Below are positions 1-7,452 of a DNA stretch of 64,000 nucleotides, piece after piece. A program made the translations under genes and the position numbers. The notes under the pieces were generated by a model, which saw nothing but the letters and a program-made list of their open reading frames with translations, was not told the origin of the DNA and did no database searches. Origin of the DNA: Herbaspirillum sp. meg3 (GTDB lineage Bacteria; Pseudomonadota; Gammaproteobacteria; Burkholderiales; Burkholderiaceae_D). Numbering within the stretch: position 1 is the stretch's first letter; each line of letters opens with the position of its first letter. The stretch is taken from positions 3,348,001-3,412,000 of the forward strand of contig NZ_CP022736.1 in NCBI RefSeq assembly GCF_002257565.1, in the 5' to 3' direction.

Positions 1-274
1 GGATAGTGCCGATACCCACTGTGCCGGTGATGCTGGCATCTGCTGGAACGGCGATTTTTTCCTGGCCGCCGACGAACTTCAGTGCGCCGATGAAGCAAGC
101 CGAATAGCCGGCCGCGAACAGTTGCTCAGGATTGGTGCCTGCACCGCCGGCGCCGCCCAGTTCCTTCGGTGTAGTCAGCTTGACGTCCAGGATGCCGTCG
201 GACGACTTGGCTGTACCTTCACGACCGCCGGTTGCAGTTGCCTTAGCTTGGTAGAGTGCTTTTTCGATTTTCAT
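1..274 (-). CDS. ohr: Organic hydroperoxide resistance protein Ohr (3' part cut by window edge)
   Basis: About 91 N-terminal residues of an Ohr/OsmC-family thiol peroxidase, which reduces organic hydroperoxides in the cytoplasm. The start MKIEKALYQAKATATGGREG and the NPEQLFAAGYSACF motif, with peroxidatic Cys about residue 60, are diagnostic of Ohr. The second cysteine should lie beyond the window. The ATG at 272-274 has a GAAAGGA ribosome site at 281-287. The ohrR gene lies upstream on the same strand, as in many proteobacteria. Family full length is about 140 residues. Call is firm; only completeness is unknown. Confidence 0.93.
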   Translation of the reverse strand, partial: MKIEKALYQAKATATGGREGTAKSSDGILDVKLTTPKELGGAGGAGTNPEQLFAAGYSACFIGALKFVGGQEKIAVPADASITGTVGIGTI

Positions 275-362
275 TTTGATTCCTTTCGAGTGGTATGAAG
301 AATGATGCAGGGGAAGCATCGATTAAATTACTTCTGGAACTACAAATAAATTTTAAACAATA

Positions 363-378
363 AAATTGCTAACAATAT
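363..378. promoter_or_regulatory. Candidate OhrR site upstream of ohr
   Basis: AT-rich 16 bp (aaattgctaacaatat) resembling the perfect palindrome at 971-990 in front of ohrR, but with a degraded right arm. It lies about 90 bp upstream of the ohr start, in the ohrR-ohr gap. Inference: a second, weaker OhrR operator. No footprint evidence. Confidence 0.4.
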
Positions 379-468
379 AAATAATATGCGGTGAAGCTCA
401 CTTCTACTACCTACCAGTTGCTGTCACTTTTACAACGACAGCACGGGTCAAACAATAAACCTGTACGA

Positions 469-945
469 CTAATCTTCTGCGCCATCCAGCAAGCCCTTGC
501 GCAGGACTTTAAGCTCTTCTCGCAGATTAGCAACCTGTTCGAGCGGTGGCAAGGAGCACATGAGTCGCTGCGGAACGGCGATTGCCCGTTTGCGCAGAGC
601 ACGGCCCTCCTGGCTCAGGCGCACCACCACGCGGCGCTCGTCTTCCACATCACGGGCACGATGCAGCAAACCCATCGTTTCCATGCGTTTGAGCAAAGGT
701 GTCAGGGTACCCGAATCGAGGAACAGCTTGCCGCCCAGATCGGAAACCGTGACTTCGTCCTTTTCCCACAAGACCAGCATCACGAGATATTGCGGATACG
801 TCAGATCGATGTCTTTCAGTATCTTCTTGTACACCTTGGTCATCGCCAGCGACGCCGAGTACATGGCGAAGCACAGTTGATTTTCAAGCATGAGTGCCTG
901 ATCAATCGCTGCTGCCTGTGTCGTCGATGTGTTTGCGTTTGCCAT
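469..945 (-). CDS. ohrR: OhrR, 2-Cys MarR-family organic peroxide sensor
   Basis: A 158-residue MarR-family repressor that releases ohr when its reactive cysteine is oxidised by organic peroxides. The LENQLCFAMYSASLAMTKVYK stretch is the OhrR signature with sensing Cys25; the winged helix-turn-helix runs about residues 48-115 (LTYPQYLVMLVLWE, SGTLTPLLKRME, DERRVVVRL). A second cysteine, Cys130, lies 105 residues after Cys25, the same spacing as Cys22/Cys127 in Xanthomonas OhrR. This points to the 2-Cys class that forms an intersubunit disulfide. It is upstream of ohr on the same strand, and a perfect palindrome in its own promoter suggests autorepression. Confidence 0.93.
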   Translation of the reverse strand: MANANTSTTQAAAIDQALMLENQLCFAMYSASLAMTKVYKKILKDIDLTYPQYLVMLVLWEKDEVTVSDLGGKLFLDSGTLTPLLKRMETMGLLHRARDVEDERRVVVRLSQEGRALRKRAIAVPQRLMCSLPPLEQVANLREELKVLRKGLLDGAED

Positions 946-970
946 GGATTGAATAATACATAGTCAAAAA

Positions 971-990
971 TTAAATTGCAAGCAATTTAA
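971..990. promoter_or_regulatory. Palindromic OhrR operator before ohrR
   Basis: Perfect 20-bp dyad: arm ttaaattgc, spacer aa, arm gcaatttaa, 26-45 bp upstream of the ohrR start codon. Position and symmetry fit an autoregulatory OhrR operator; the assignment is inference. Confidence 0.65.
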
Positions 991-1020
991 ATGAAAATCT
1001 GTATTGATTTAAAAATACAA

Positions 1021-1044
1021 CAAACTTGCAAAGATGCAAGTTTG
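1021..1044 (-). terminator. Hairpin after the MarR-GNAT gene
   Basis: Perfect 10-bp stem (caaacttgca / tgcaagtttg) with loop aaga, 40 bp past the stop of the gene ending at 1084. The following tract on the minus strand is only moderately T-rich (tgttgt), so it may be a weak terminator or just a structural element near the ohrR promoter. Confidence 0.4.
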
Positions 1045-1083
1045 CCTTTGAATCAGCCTGTTTCAACACACCGCCAACGCCGG

Positions 1084-2049
1084 TCAACGTTCAAAGCGTT
1101 GCTCCACCATCTCTTTGCCCCACTGCGCACCCGGCCATTCTTCCTTGAGCTGAAAGCCGTAGCTCTCATACAGACGTCGGGCCGCATCAAGCCCCTGGAA
1201 TGTCCACAGCTGGATGGATGCAAACCCTTGCGCATCACAAAATGCCATGGCGGCATCCATCAGGCGGCGTCCTACACCCGCCCCGCGCAAACCATCGTCG
1301 ACGATAAACCAGCGCAGGTGCGCTTTGTTGTCGCCCAGATCCTGACCGTCTATGGCGACCGAACCGACAATACGCTCGCCTTGCAACGCCAACCATAAGC
1401 CGTTGCGCGCATGCTCAAGACGAGGAACGAATTCCGCCAGTCCTGCCGCCACCTTGCTCTCGAAATAACTGTCGAAGCCCACGCTGCGCGCATAAAACAT
1501 CGCATGCATCTGCACGATTCGGCCGATCACACCGGCCTGATAACCGGCAACGATGCGAATGTCATCGGCTTGCACGATTGCCTCGCCCGACCGGCGCGCC
1601 GCCAGCGCTTGGGCATAAACCCTCAGTCCCTGTGCCACAGCGTGCTGCTGATCCGCATTCAGTTGCTCCAGCGCGCCAACGACCTGTTTGCGGCCAAACG
1701 ACTGGACGGCGGTTAGTGTGCGGCGGCCTTGCGGCGTCAGCGCCAGCCATTTGACGCGGCCGTCAACGTCGCTGGCCTGCTCCTGCAATTCGCCGGCCTC
1801 CACCAGCTTGCGCACCATGCGGCTGACGCTGGATTTTTCCAGGCCGAGGAATTCGGCAAGCTGTGCGGCGCTCATCGACTTGCGTGCGCCGATCTCGATA
1901 ATCGCGTGGACTGCGGACGGCGGATAGTCGGTCGCCGCCAGCGTGGATTGCATGAAACCCAACTCGCGCACCATCCGGCGCGAAGCGGTACGGATACCGT
2001 CGACGAAAGAAAAATCTACTGAGGAGTCCGCTTTTTGCATGTTTTCCAT
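1084..2049 (-). CDS. MarR HTH / GNAT acetyltransferase fusion regulator
   Basis: A 321-residue two-domain protein. Residues about 15-150 are a MarR winged helix (AAQLAEFLGLEKSSVSRMVRKLVEAG, then the wing GRVKWLALTPQG). Residues about 165-315 are a GNAT N-acetyltransferase fold with the acetyl-CoA loop GLRGAGVGRRLMDAA and a C-terminal ARRLYESYGFQLKEEW motif. The architecture is widespread and annotated as bifunctional regulator/acetyltransferase; the substrate is unknown. It is divergent from an SDR gene over a 23-bp perfect palindrome 11 bp before its start, which suggests autoregulation and control of the SDR gene. Confidence 0.88.
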   Translation of the reverse strand: MENMQKADSSVDFSFVDGIRTASRRMVRELGFMQSTLAATDYPPSAVHAIIEIGARKSMSAAQLAEFLGLEKSSVSRMVRKLVEAGELQEQASDVDGRVKWLALTPQGRRTLTAVQSFGRKQVVGALEQLNADQQHAVAQGLRVYAQALAARRSGEAIVQADDIRIVAGYQAGVIGRIVQMHAMFYARSVGFDSYFESKVAAGLAEFVPRLEHARNGLWLALQGERIVGSVAIDGQDLGDNKAHLRWFIVDDGLRGAGVGRRLMDAAMAFCDAQGFASIQLWTFQGLDAARRLYESYGFQLKEEWPGAQWGKEMVEQRFER

Positions 2050-2059
2050 CCCTTTTCAA

Positions 2060-2082
2060 TATAGTTGTATTATACAACTATA
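2060..2082. promoter_or_regulatory. 23-bp perfect palindrome, MarR-type operator
   Basis: Two 11-bp arms (tatagttgtat / atacaactata) around a single t. It lies in the divergent gap between the MarR-GNAT gene (start 2049) and the SDR gene (start 2131). MarR-family operators are typically dyads of this length and composition. Its half-site ATATAGTTGYATT recurs at 5162 and 5656. Confidence 0.75.
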
Positions 2083-2130
2083 AATCCAAAAATCATCACG
2101 GTAGAAATGCCTCTCATCAGGAGAAACCAC

Positions 2131-2922
2131 ATGGAAACGATGCTGAAAAAGGAATCCAACGCCAGTCCGCACAACATGGCCGGGAAGGTTGTCCTGGTGA
2201 CAGGCGGCGGTAGCGGCATCGGCCGTGCCGCAGCGATTCGCATGGCGCAGGCGGGGGCAAGCGCCGTGGTGATTGCAGGCCGGCGTCAATCAGAGGGAGA
2301 AGCCGTAGCCGCCGAATGCCTCGCCGCCGGCGCACAGAGCTGCTACGTACAAACCGACGTGACACAGGAAAACGACGTCCAGCGGCTGATCGACACTGTC
2401 CTGGCACGCTTCGGACGCCTGGATGCGGCCTTCAACAACGCCGGCCGCCAAGAACGGCGCGCATCTCTGCACGCACAGGAATCCGGCATTTACGACGCCG
2501 TCTTCGACGCCAACGTCCGTGCCGTATTTTTGTGCATGAAATATCAATTGCCGCCCATGCTGGCGCAGGGCAACGGCAGCATCGTCATCAACACGTCTGT
2601 CAGCGGCGTACGCAATCCCAATCCCGGACTGGCGCTCTACTCCGCCTCCAAAGCCGCCACCATCTCTCTGATGAAATCGGCAGCCATGGAATACGCACCC
2701 CAAGGCATCCGCATCAACGCGATTGCTCCGGGCAGGGTCGTCACCGACATGATGCTGGCATCAGGCATTGCCGACATGTCCGCCGTGGCGGCGGGCTTGC
2801 CACTCAAACGCATGGGACAACCTGAGGAAGTCGCCGAAGCCGTGCTCTGGCTACTATCGGATGCAGCATCTTATGTTGTCGGTCATGTGCTGGCCGCGGA
2901 TGGAGGATTCCTCGCGTCATGA
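2131..2922 (+). CDS. SDR-family oxidoreductase
   Basis: A 263-residue classical short-chain dehydrogenase/reductase. Visible motifs are the cofactor loop TGGGSGIG (residues 24-31), NNAG (102-105), the catalytic Ser in INTSVSG, and Tyr170-x3-Lys174 (YSASK), with the C-terminal PEEVAEAVLWLLSDAASYVVGHVLAADGG typical of the family. Start chosen at 2131 because AGGAG lies at 2119-2123; the longer frame to 2065 begins inside the operator. Substrate unknown. Divergent from the MarR-GNAT regulator, probably its target. Confidence 0.88.
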   Translation: METMLKKESNASPHNMAGKVVLVTGGGSGIGRAAAIRMAQAGASAVVIAGRRQSEGEAVAAECLAAGAQSCYVQTDVTQENDVQRLIDTVLARFGRLDAAFNNAGRQERRASLHAQESGIYDAVFDANVRAVFLCMKYQLPPMLAQGNGSIVINTSVSGVRNPNPGLALYSASKAATISLMKSAAMEYAPQGIRINAIAPGRVVTDMMLASGIADMSAVAAGLPLKRMGQPEEVAEAVLWLLSDAASYVVGHVLAADGGFLAS

Positions 2923-3060
2923 ACGCCTACGGCCAGTGTGCGCCCGCATGTACAAGCCCTCGCTCGACGCCGCGAATCCCCTGTATCATGCGTGGCTGCA
3001 CGATAACGGTCGAAAAAATGCCGACTATTGCCTGCCATCCGCATACCGAACACTCCAGAA

Positions 3061-4242
3061 ATGCATTCGAAAATATCCTCGCAGTCGTCTCACGCCATCT
3101 CGCTCGCCATCTTCTGCAAGGTGGTCGACAACTTCGGCGACATTGGCATCTGCTGGCGGCTGTCACGGCAACTGGCGCGCGAACATGGTGTTGCAGTCAC
3201 TTTGTGGGTTGACGATCTGGCGAGCTTCGAGCGGATCTGCCCCGACGTCGACAGCAATGCCGATGTGCAAAATGTACTGGGCATCACCGTGCGACACTGG
3301 CGCGATCAACATGGCACCTTTGCCGCCGCCGACATCGCCGACATCGTTATTGAATTCTTCGCCTGTGACATCCCGCCTGGCTACATCAAGGCGATGTCCG
3401 AATGCACTCCGCGTCCGGTGTGGCTGAATCTGGAAGGTCTGACGGCCGAAACCTGGGTGGAAGGCTGTCATCTGCTGCCTTCGCCACATCCGCAATTGCC
3501 GCTGACGAAGTACTTTTTCTTTCCCGGGTTCAACAAGCGCACCGGCGGACTGCAAGTCGAATCGGACCTGATCGCACAGCGTGAAGCTTTCCTTGCCGAT
3601 CGTATCGCCGCTGCCAATTTCCTCGCACAGTTGGGCGTGACCGCCACGGAAATGGCTGCACTCAAGGTATCGCTCTTCTGCTATCCGCAAGCACCTATCT
3701 CCGGCTTGTTTGCGGCGTGGCAAGCCGGCGAGCGCGAGGTTTTGTGCCTGGTGCCGGAAGGCGTCGGCGGTGATGCAGTGACGGATTTTCTCGGCCAGCC
3801 AGCGACGGCGGGAGTACATGCCACACGCGGAAGATTGACCGTGCGCGTCATTCCCTTTGTGCCGCAACCCGACTACGACAAATTACTATGGGCCTGCGAC
3901 GTCAATTTTGTACGCGGCGAAGACTCCTTCGTCCGCGCGCAATGGGCCGCCAAGCCTTTTATCTGGCATATCTATCCACAAGACGAGAACCTGCATCACG
4001 TCAAACTGAAGGCCTTCCTGGAAACCTGCGTGGCGGCAACAGATAGCCTGACGGCGCTGACATTGGCATGGAATGGCGCTGCGGCAGAACCCATCAGCGT
4101 CGCGGCGCTGTGGCACAGCCTGGAAGCTGACCTGCCAAACATTGCCAGCCTGTCCATGGATTGGGAACAGGTGTTGCTGGCAAACGGCAATTTGGCGACG
4201 AATTTGCTGAAGTTTGTAGAAACAGTTCCACCGAGAGCCTGA
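3061..4242 (+). CDS. earP: EarP, EF-P arginine rhamnosyltransferase
   Basis: A 393-residue GT-B-type glycosyltransferase (formerly DUF2331) that transfers rhamnose from dTDP-beta-L-rhamnose to an arginine of elongation factor P. The N-terminal KVVDNFGDIGICWRLSRQL contains Asp23 and Asp27, matching the conserved acidic pair needed for activity in Pseudomonas EarP; the C-terminal FVRGEDSFVRAQWAAKPFIWHIYPQ is the nucleotide-sugar binding signature. The ATG at 3061 is preferred to an in-frame TTG at 3028. It lies 143 bp before efp, and the pairing is the usual one for this modification system. Confidence 0.95.
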   Translation: MHSKISSQSSHAISLAIFCKVVDNFGDIGICWRLSRQLAREHGVAVTLWVDDLASFERICPDVDSNADVQNVLGITVRHWRDQHGTFAAADIADIVIEFFACDIPPGYIKAMSECTPRPVWLNLEGLTAETWVEGCHLLPSPHPQLPLTKYFFFPGFNKRTGGLQVESDLIAQREAFLADRIAAANFLAQLGVTATEMAALKVSLFCYPQAPISGLFAAWQAGEREVLCLVPEGVGGDAVTDFLGQPATAGVHATRGRLTVRVIPFVPQPDYDKLLWACDVNFVRGEDSFVRAQWAAKPFIWHIYPQDENLHHVKLKAFLETCVAATDSLTALTLAWNGAAAEPISVAALWHSLEADLPNIASLSMDWEQVLLANGNLATNLLKFVETVPPRA

Positions 4243-4385
4243 AGCGCCAAAAAATTAGGTTAAAATATAGGGCTAATTTTTACGCATCAATGCATTAACA
4301 ATTTAATCGTACGTGGGCTTGCGGTGTTTTTTGCCAGTAGGCTACAGAAGATTTTTACGCAACCTACTTTTTACGTATATTCGCT

Positions 4386-4961
4386 ATGAAATTTGCAAAA
4401 GAAATTCGCGTCGGCAACATCATTATGGTTGATAGCAAGCCAATGATCGTCCTGCGCTCTGATGTCAACGGTTCGAGCCGCACTGGTTTCACTTACAAGT
4501 GGAAGATGAAGAACCTGCTGACCAACAGCCCACAAGAAAACGTTTTCCGCGGCGACGACAAGTTCGAAGTGGTCGTGCTGGACAAGAAGGAAGTGACTTA
4601 CTCCTACTTCGCTGATCCGCTGTACGTGTTCATGGATTCCGAATACAACCAGTTCGAAATCGAAGGCGAAAACTTGGGCGACGCTCTGGGTTACCTGAAG
4701 GACGGCATGGAATGCGAAGCAGTCTTCTACGACGGCAAGGCAATCTCGGTCGAACTGCCAACAACGATCGTTCGTCAAGTTGTGTACTCGGAACCGGCAG
4801 TCAAGGGCAACACTTCGGGCAACGTCCTGAAGGAAGCCAAGATCGAAAACGCAATCGAAGCAAATCAGATCGTCGTGATGGTCCCGCTGTTCGTCAGCCA
4901 GGATGATCAGATCGAAATCGACACACGCACCAACGAATACAAGAAAGTCGTTCGTAACTGA
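4386..4961 (+). CDS. efp: Elongation factor P
   Basis: A 191-residue EF-P with three beta-barrel domains, which binds ribosomes stalled at proline runs between the P and E sites and promotes peptide bond formation. The loop SDVNGSSRTGFTY puts Arg at position 32, the residue rhamnosylated by EarP, rather than the lysine of the EpmA type. The C-terminal TRTNEYKKVVRN is canonical. It follows earP and is closed by a strong terminator. Confidence 0.98.
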   Translation: MKFAKEIRVGNIIMVDSKPMIVLRSDVNGSSRTGFTYKWKMKNLLTNSPQENVFRGDDKFEVVVLDKKEVTYSYFADPLYVFMDSEYNQFEIEGENLGDALGYLKDGMECEAVFYDGKAISVELPTTIVRQVVYSEPAVKGNTSGNVLKEAKIENAIEANQIVVMVPLFVSQDDQIEIDTRTNEYKKVVRN

Positions 4962-4989
4962 TTTCAGTTATTCAGAAGTGCACATAAAG

Positions 4990-5017
4990 ACGCCGCGTTC
5001 TTCGCGGCGTTTTTTAT
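4990..5017 (+). terminator. Rho-independent terminator of efp
   Basis: GC stem acgccgcg / cgcggcgt with loop ttctt, followed by tttttattt. It starts 29 bp after the efp stop. Confidence 0.9.
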
Positions 5018-5161
5018 TTCTTGCTGCGATACCAGCACGCCATGCCGTGCCTTCCCCATCCGGCTTCGCCCGAGTAGCGGAATCCCCTCCTCCTGCCCCC
5101 CTCTGTCGTCGTACTTACCCGACATCACCTGACACCACCCTACCAAACACATGCAATAAAA

Positions 5162-5182
5162 ATATAGTTGCATTGCGAATTA
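5162..5182. promoter_or_regulatory. Box 1 of a repeated promoter motif (MarR)
   Basis: atatagttgcattgc followed by gaatta, 20 bp before the MarR gene start. It matches the box at 5656-5676 in 20 of 21 positions. Inference: operator for the encoded MarR protein, controlling itself and the DUF4865 gene. Confidence 0.6.
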
Positions 5183-5202
5183 AATTGCCGTATTGTTGAT
5201 TC

Positions 5203-5619
5203 ATGTTTGATCACTGCCTCTATTTCAATACCGCAGCATTGTCCCGCCGGCTTGAGCGTGAGTGGGCAGAAGCCTTCGCGCCGTTTGGCCTGACTGCGCC
5301 GCAAGGCTTCATGCTCAGGGCCATTATCGACAGGCCCGGGATGCTGCAGAGCGAACTGGCGGCAGAGCTTGCCATCGCACGCTCGACCACCACGCGTGCG
5401 CTAGACACGCTGGAACAAAAAGGCCTCCTTGAACGCCGTCGTACAGAAGGAGATGGCCGGGAGATATCGGTTTATCCGACTGCTGCCGGCATAGAAATCA
5501 AAGTGCCGTTGAATGCGTCTGCAGGCGGCGCGGCAGAGAAGATACGAAAGATTCTGGGCAAGGAAGAATTTGCCGATGCAGTCCTGAAAATCAGAGATGT
5601 GCGCTCTGCGCTGGAGTAA
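5203..5619 (+). CDS. MarR-family transcriptional regulator
   Basis: A 138-residue winged-helix protein. The recognition part (LQSELAAELAIARSTTTRALDTLEQKGLLERRRTEGDGREISVYPT) spans about residues 48-95. No OhrR-like cysteine at the sensor position; Cys5 is the only cysteine. The C-terminal dimerisation helices are present. Upstream and downstream of the gene are near-identical 21-bp boxes, so it probably represses itself and the DUF4865 gene that follows. Effector unknown. Confidence 0.88.
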   Translation: MFDHCLYFNTAALSRRLEREWAEAFAPFGLTAPQGFMLRAIIDRPGMLQSELAAELAIARSTTTRALDTLEQKGLLERRRTEGDGREISVYPTAAGIEIKVPLNASAGGAAEKIRKILGKEEFADAVLKIRDVRSALE

Positions 5620-5655
5620 TTTTTACTCCCCAAGCCGGCGCTCTTTTTTTAACCC

Positions 5656-5676
5656 ATATAGTTGCATTGCTAATTA
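5656..5676. promoter_or_regulatory. Box 2 of the repeated promoter motif (DUF4865 gene)
   Basis: Same 21 bp as at 5162-5182 with one change (g to t at position 16). It lies about 90 bp upstream of the DUF4865 start, implying separate but co-regulated promoters. Confidence 0.6.
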
Positions 5677-5766
5677 CTTACAACAAACACATACGCGCAC
5701 CACAGCCAATCGGCAATGCCCTGTTTGATTCATCCCCACTTCCATTTTCAACACCAGGAGAAAACC

Positions 5767-6327
5767 ATGTTCGCAATGCAATACGGATTTGACGTTACCG
5801 ATGCAGAAGCCGTCAGGCAACGTGTCAAAGAGATTGGCAGCCGATTTGATCAGCTTCCGGGTCTCTATACAAAAGCCTTTTTGGTCGCGGACGCCATCGA
5901 TGGAAGTCCGGCCCGCTACACGCCGTTCTATATCTGGAATGAATTAAGCGGCATGAGCGACTTCCTGCTGTCGGATGCCTTTCGCGCGGTGATTGCCAAG
6001 TATGGCCGCCCGGTCGTACAGCGCTGGAACAAGATCGCCTTCTTCAAAGGACAGGCAGCGACGCAGACGCCGGTACTGGCGATTCAGCAATTCATTGATA
6101 TCCCTGAAGATGTCGATCTGGCGCAACTGTGCGCGCTGCAAGCGACTGATGCCGAAGCGATGACGCATGAACATGGCCTGCACTCCGTCTTTATCGGGCT
6201 GGACACCACTGCGTGGAAATTGATGAGGATATCGCTATGGCATGTTGCACCGGTATCTTCCCACGAAGGGAAAAGTTTTGAAGTGGCGCACCTTTCGGCG
6301 CCGGGCATGAACCGGGAAACCAAATAA
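5767..6327 (+). CDS. DUF4865 family protein
   Basis: A 186-residue protein. The start MFAMQYGFDV, then GSRFDQLPGLYTKAFLVAD, YTPFYIWNELSGMSDFLLSDAFRAVIAKYGRPVVQRW match the DUF4865 family, which has a dimeric alpha/beta-barrel (YdhR-like mono-oxygenase) look. No signal peptide, so cytosolic. AGGAG at 5757-5761 fixes the start at 5767. The biochemical function is not established. Control by the adjacent MarR gene suggests a stress or xenobiotic response role (inference). Confidence 0.75.
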   Translation: MFAMQYGFDVTDAEAVRQRVKEIGSRFDQLPGLYTKAFLVADAIDGSPARYTPFYIWNELSGMSDFLLSDAFRAVIAKYGRPVVQRWNKIAFFKGQAATQTPVLAIQQFIDIPEDVDLAQLCALQATDAEAMTHEHGLHSVFIGLDTTAWKLMRISLWHVAPVSSHEGKSFEVAHLSAPGMNRETK

Positions 6328-6396
6328 GGTAGAAAGGCAGATCAACCTGCATCTGCCTTCCGACCTATTGCCTAGACCTATTTACCGGCCTGCAAT

Positions 6397-7221
6397 CTAC
6401 TCCAGCCCTTTTACCTGCGCCAGATGGCGGGCGGCCTTACCGCCTTCGCTGGCCCAGAATGCCTTGTCGGCAGCGTGAATGCGCACTGCCGAATTCTCCA
6501 TGTGCCGCAATGCCGCCGCACGCGCCGCATCGGCATCGCCATCGGTAATGGCCTGCGCAATCACGGCATGCTCATCACGCACCTGCTGCCGAAAATCCTC
6601 GCGCCGCGCTTCGTTGATACGCGCCACCCGGATCGCCGCCTGCAAGAACTGACTCAGAAATTCCAGCAAAGAGGTGTAGAGCGGATTGTGCGCCGCCTCG
6701 GAGATCGCCGCATGGAAAGCAAAATCTTCCTGCACACCATCCCTGCCCTCCTGCACCGCTTTGTCGATGTTCTTCAGTGCCTGCCGGATGCGCAGGTTCT
6801 GCGCCCTGGTGCGCCGCTGAGCCGCCAGCGCGGCCATCTCGCCCTCCACACCGCGCCGCAACTCAATCACGCGCAGCACCGCCTGAATCGAATCCTGCAC
6901 ATCAATATCAAGGCGAAAAGGCGTGGCATTGTTCGGCGCCAGAACAACGGTGCCGCTGCCTCTGCGCGACCCGACCAGCCCTTCCGATTTGAGACGTGAA
7001 ATGGCTTCGCGAATCACAGTACGGCTGACCTGAAAGCGTTCGGTCAACTCATTCTCCGACGGCATGCGCTCGCCGGGCGCAAAATCGCCCTGACGGATCT
7101 GGTCGTACAGGGTCGTGGTAACGCGGTCAGCCAGCGTACCCTTGGCCGAAACCAGACTAGTGGGCAGCGGCATATTGAGATTGGTTTTGGAGAGCTGAGT
7201 ATTTTTCATGTTGATTGACAT
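6397..7221 (-). CDS. GntR-family regulator, FadR subfamily
   Basis: A 274-residue regulator with an N-terminal GntR winged helix (residues about 28-95: GERMPSENELTERFQVSRTVIREAISRLKSEGLVGSRRGSGTVV) and a C-terminal FCD effector domain (about 115-250, with the conserved ELRRGVEGEMAALAA, DFAFHAAISEAAHNPL and MRHMENS-like HMENSA metal-ligand segments). FCD regulators commonly sense sugar acids. It is divergent from denD over a palindrome of GTnnnAC type, so it is the likely D-erythronate pathway repressor (inference). Confidence 0.88.
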   Translation of the reverse strand: MSINMKNTQLSKTNLNMPLPTSLVSAKGTLADRVTTTLYDQIRQGDFAPGERMPSENELTERFQVSRTVIREAISRLKSEGLVGSRRGSGTVVLAPNNATPFRLDIDVQDSIQAVLRVIELRRGVEGEMAALAAQRRTRAQNLRIRQALKNIDKAVQEGRDGVQEDFAFHAAISEAAHNPLYTSLLEFLSQFLQAAIRVARINEARREDFRQQVRDEHAVIAQAITDGDADAARAAALRHMENSAVRIHAADKAFWASEGGKAARHLAQVKGLE

Positions 7222-7249
7222 GATACCGCTTTCTTTTTACACTGACTGC

Positions 7250-7268
7250 AAAGTTGTATGACAACTTT
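7250..7268. promoter_or_regulatory. FadR/GntR-type operator
   Basis: Perfect dyad aaagttgt-atg-acaacttt, containing GT-N3-AC as in the FadR-subfamily consensus. It is 29 bp upstream of the GntR start and about 185 bp upstream of denD. Confidence 0.7.
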
Positions 7269-7300
7269 AAAATTTTACTGAACCCCATCAACCCAATTGA

Positions 7301-7440
7301 AATCTGCTCATGGTCCGTAGCGAGAGACCGTTAGCCGATAGCGGCCGGAGCGGAGGAACCGTAGTGTACTTTAGTACATGAGGATTCCGAGCACCGCCCG
7401 CCATCGGATCACGGCCTCGCAGCAGGAGCATGAGCAGATT
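7301..7440. repeat. 140-bp imperfect palindrome before denD
   Basis: The outer 12 bp are exact inverted copies (aatctgctcatg at 7301-7312, catgagcagatt at 7429-7440). Inside, the two halves keep pairing with mismatches to a tip near 7370 (gtgtacttta / gtacat). The right arm ends against the denD ribosome site (ggaggag, 7441-7447). It encodes no convincing protein. Likely a dispersed palindromic repeat or a large 5' leader structure; I cannot tell which from one copy. Confidence 0.7.
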
Positions 7441-7452
7441 GGAGGAGAACAT

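Noticed and set aside
2919..3212. A 97-codon plus-strand frame between the SDR gene and earP
   Set aside because: It overlaps the earP N-terminal coding region in another frame and has no recognisable features.
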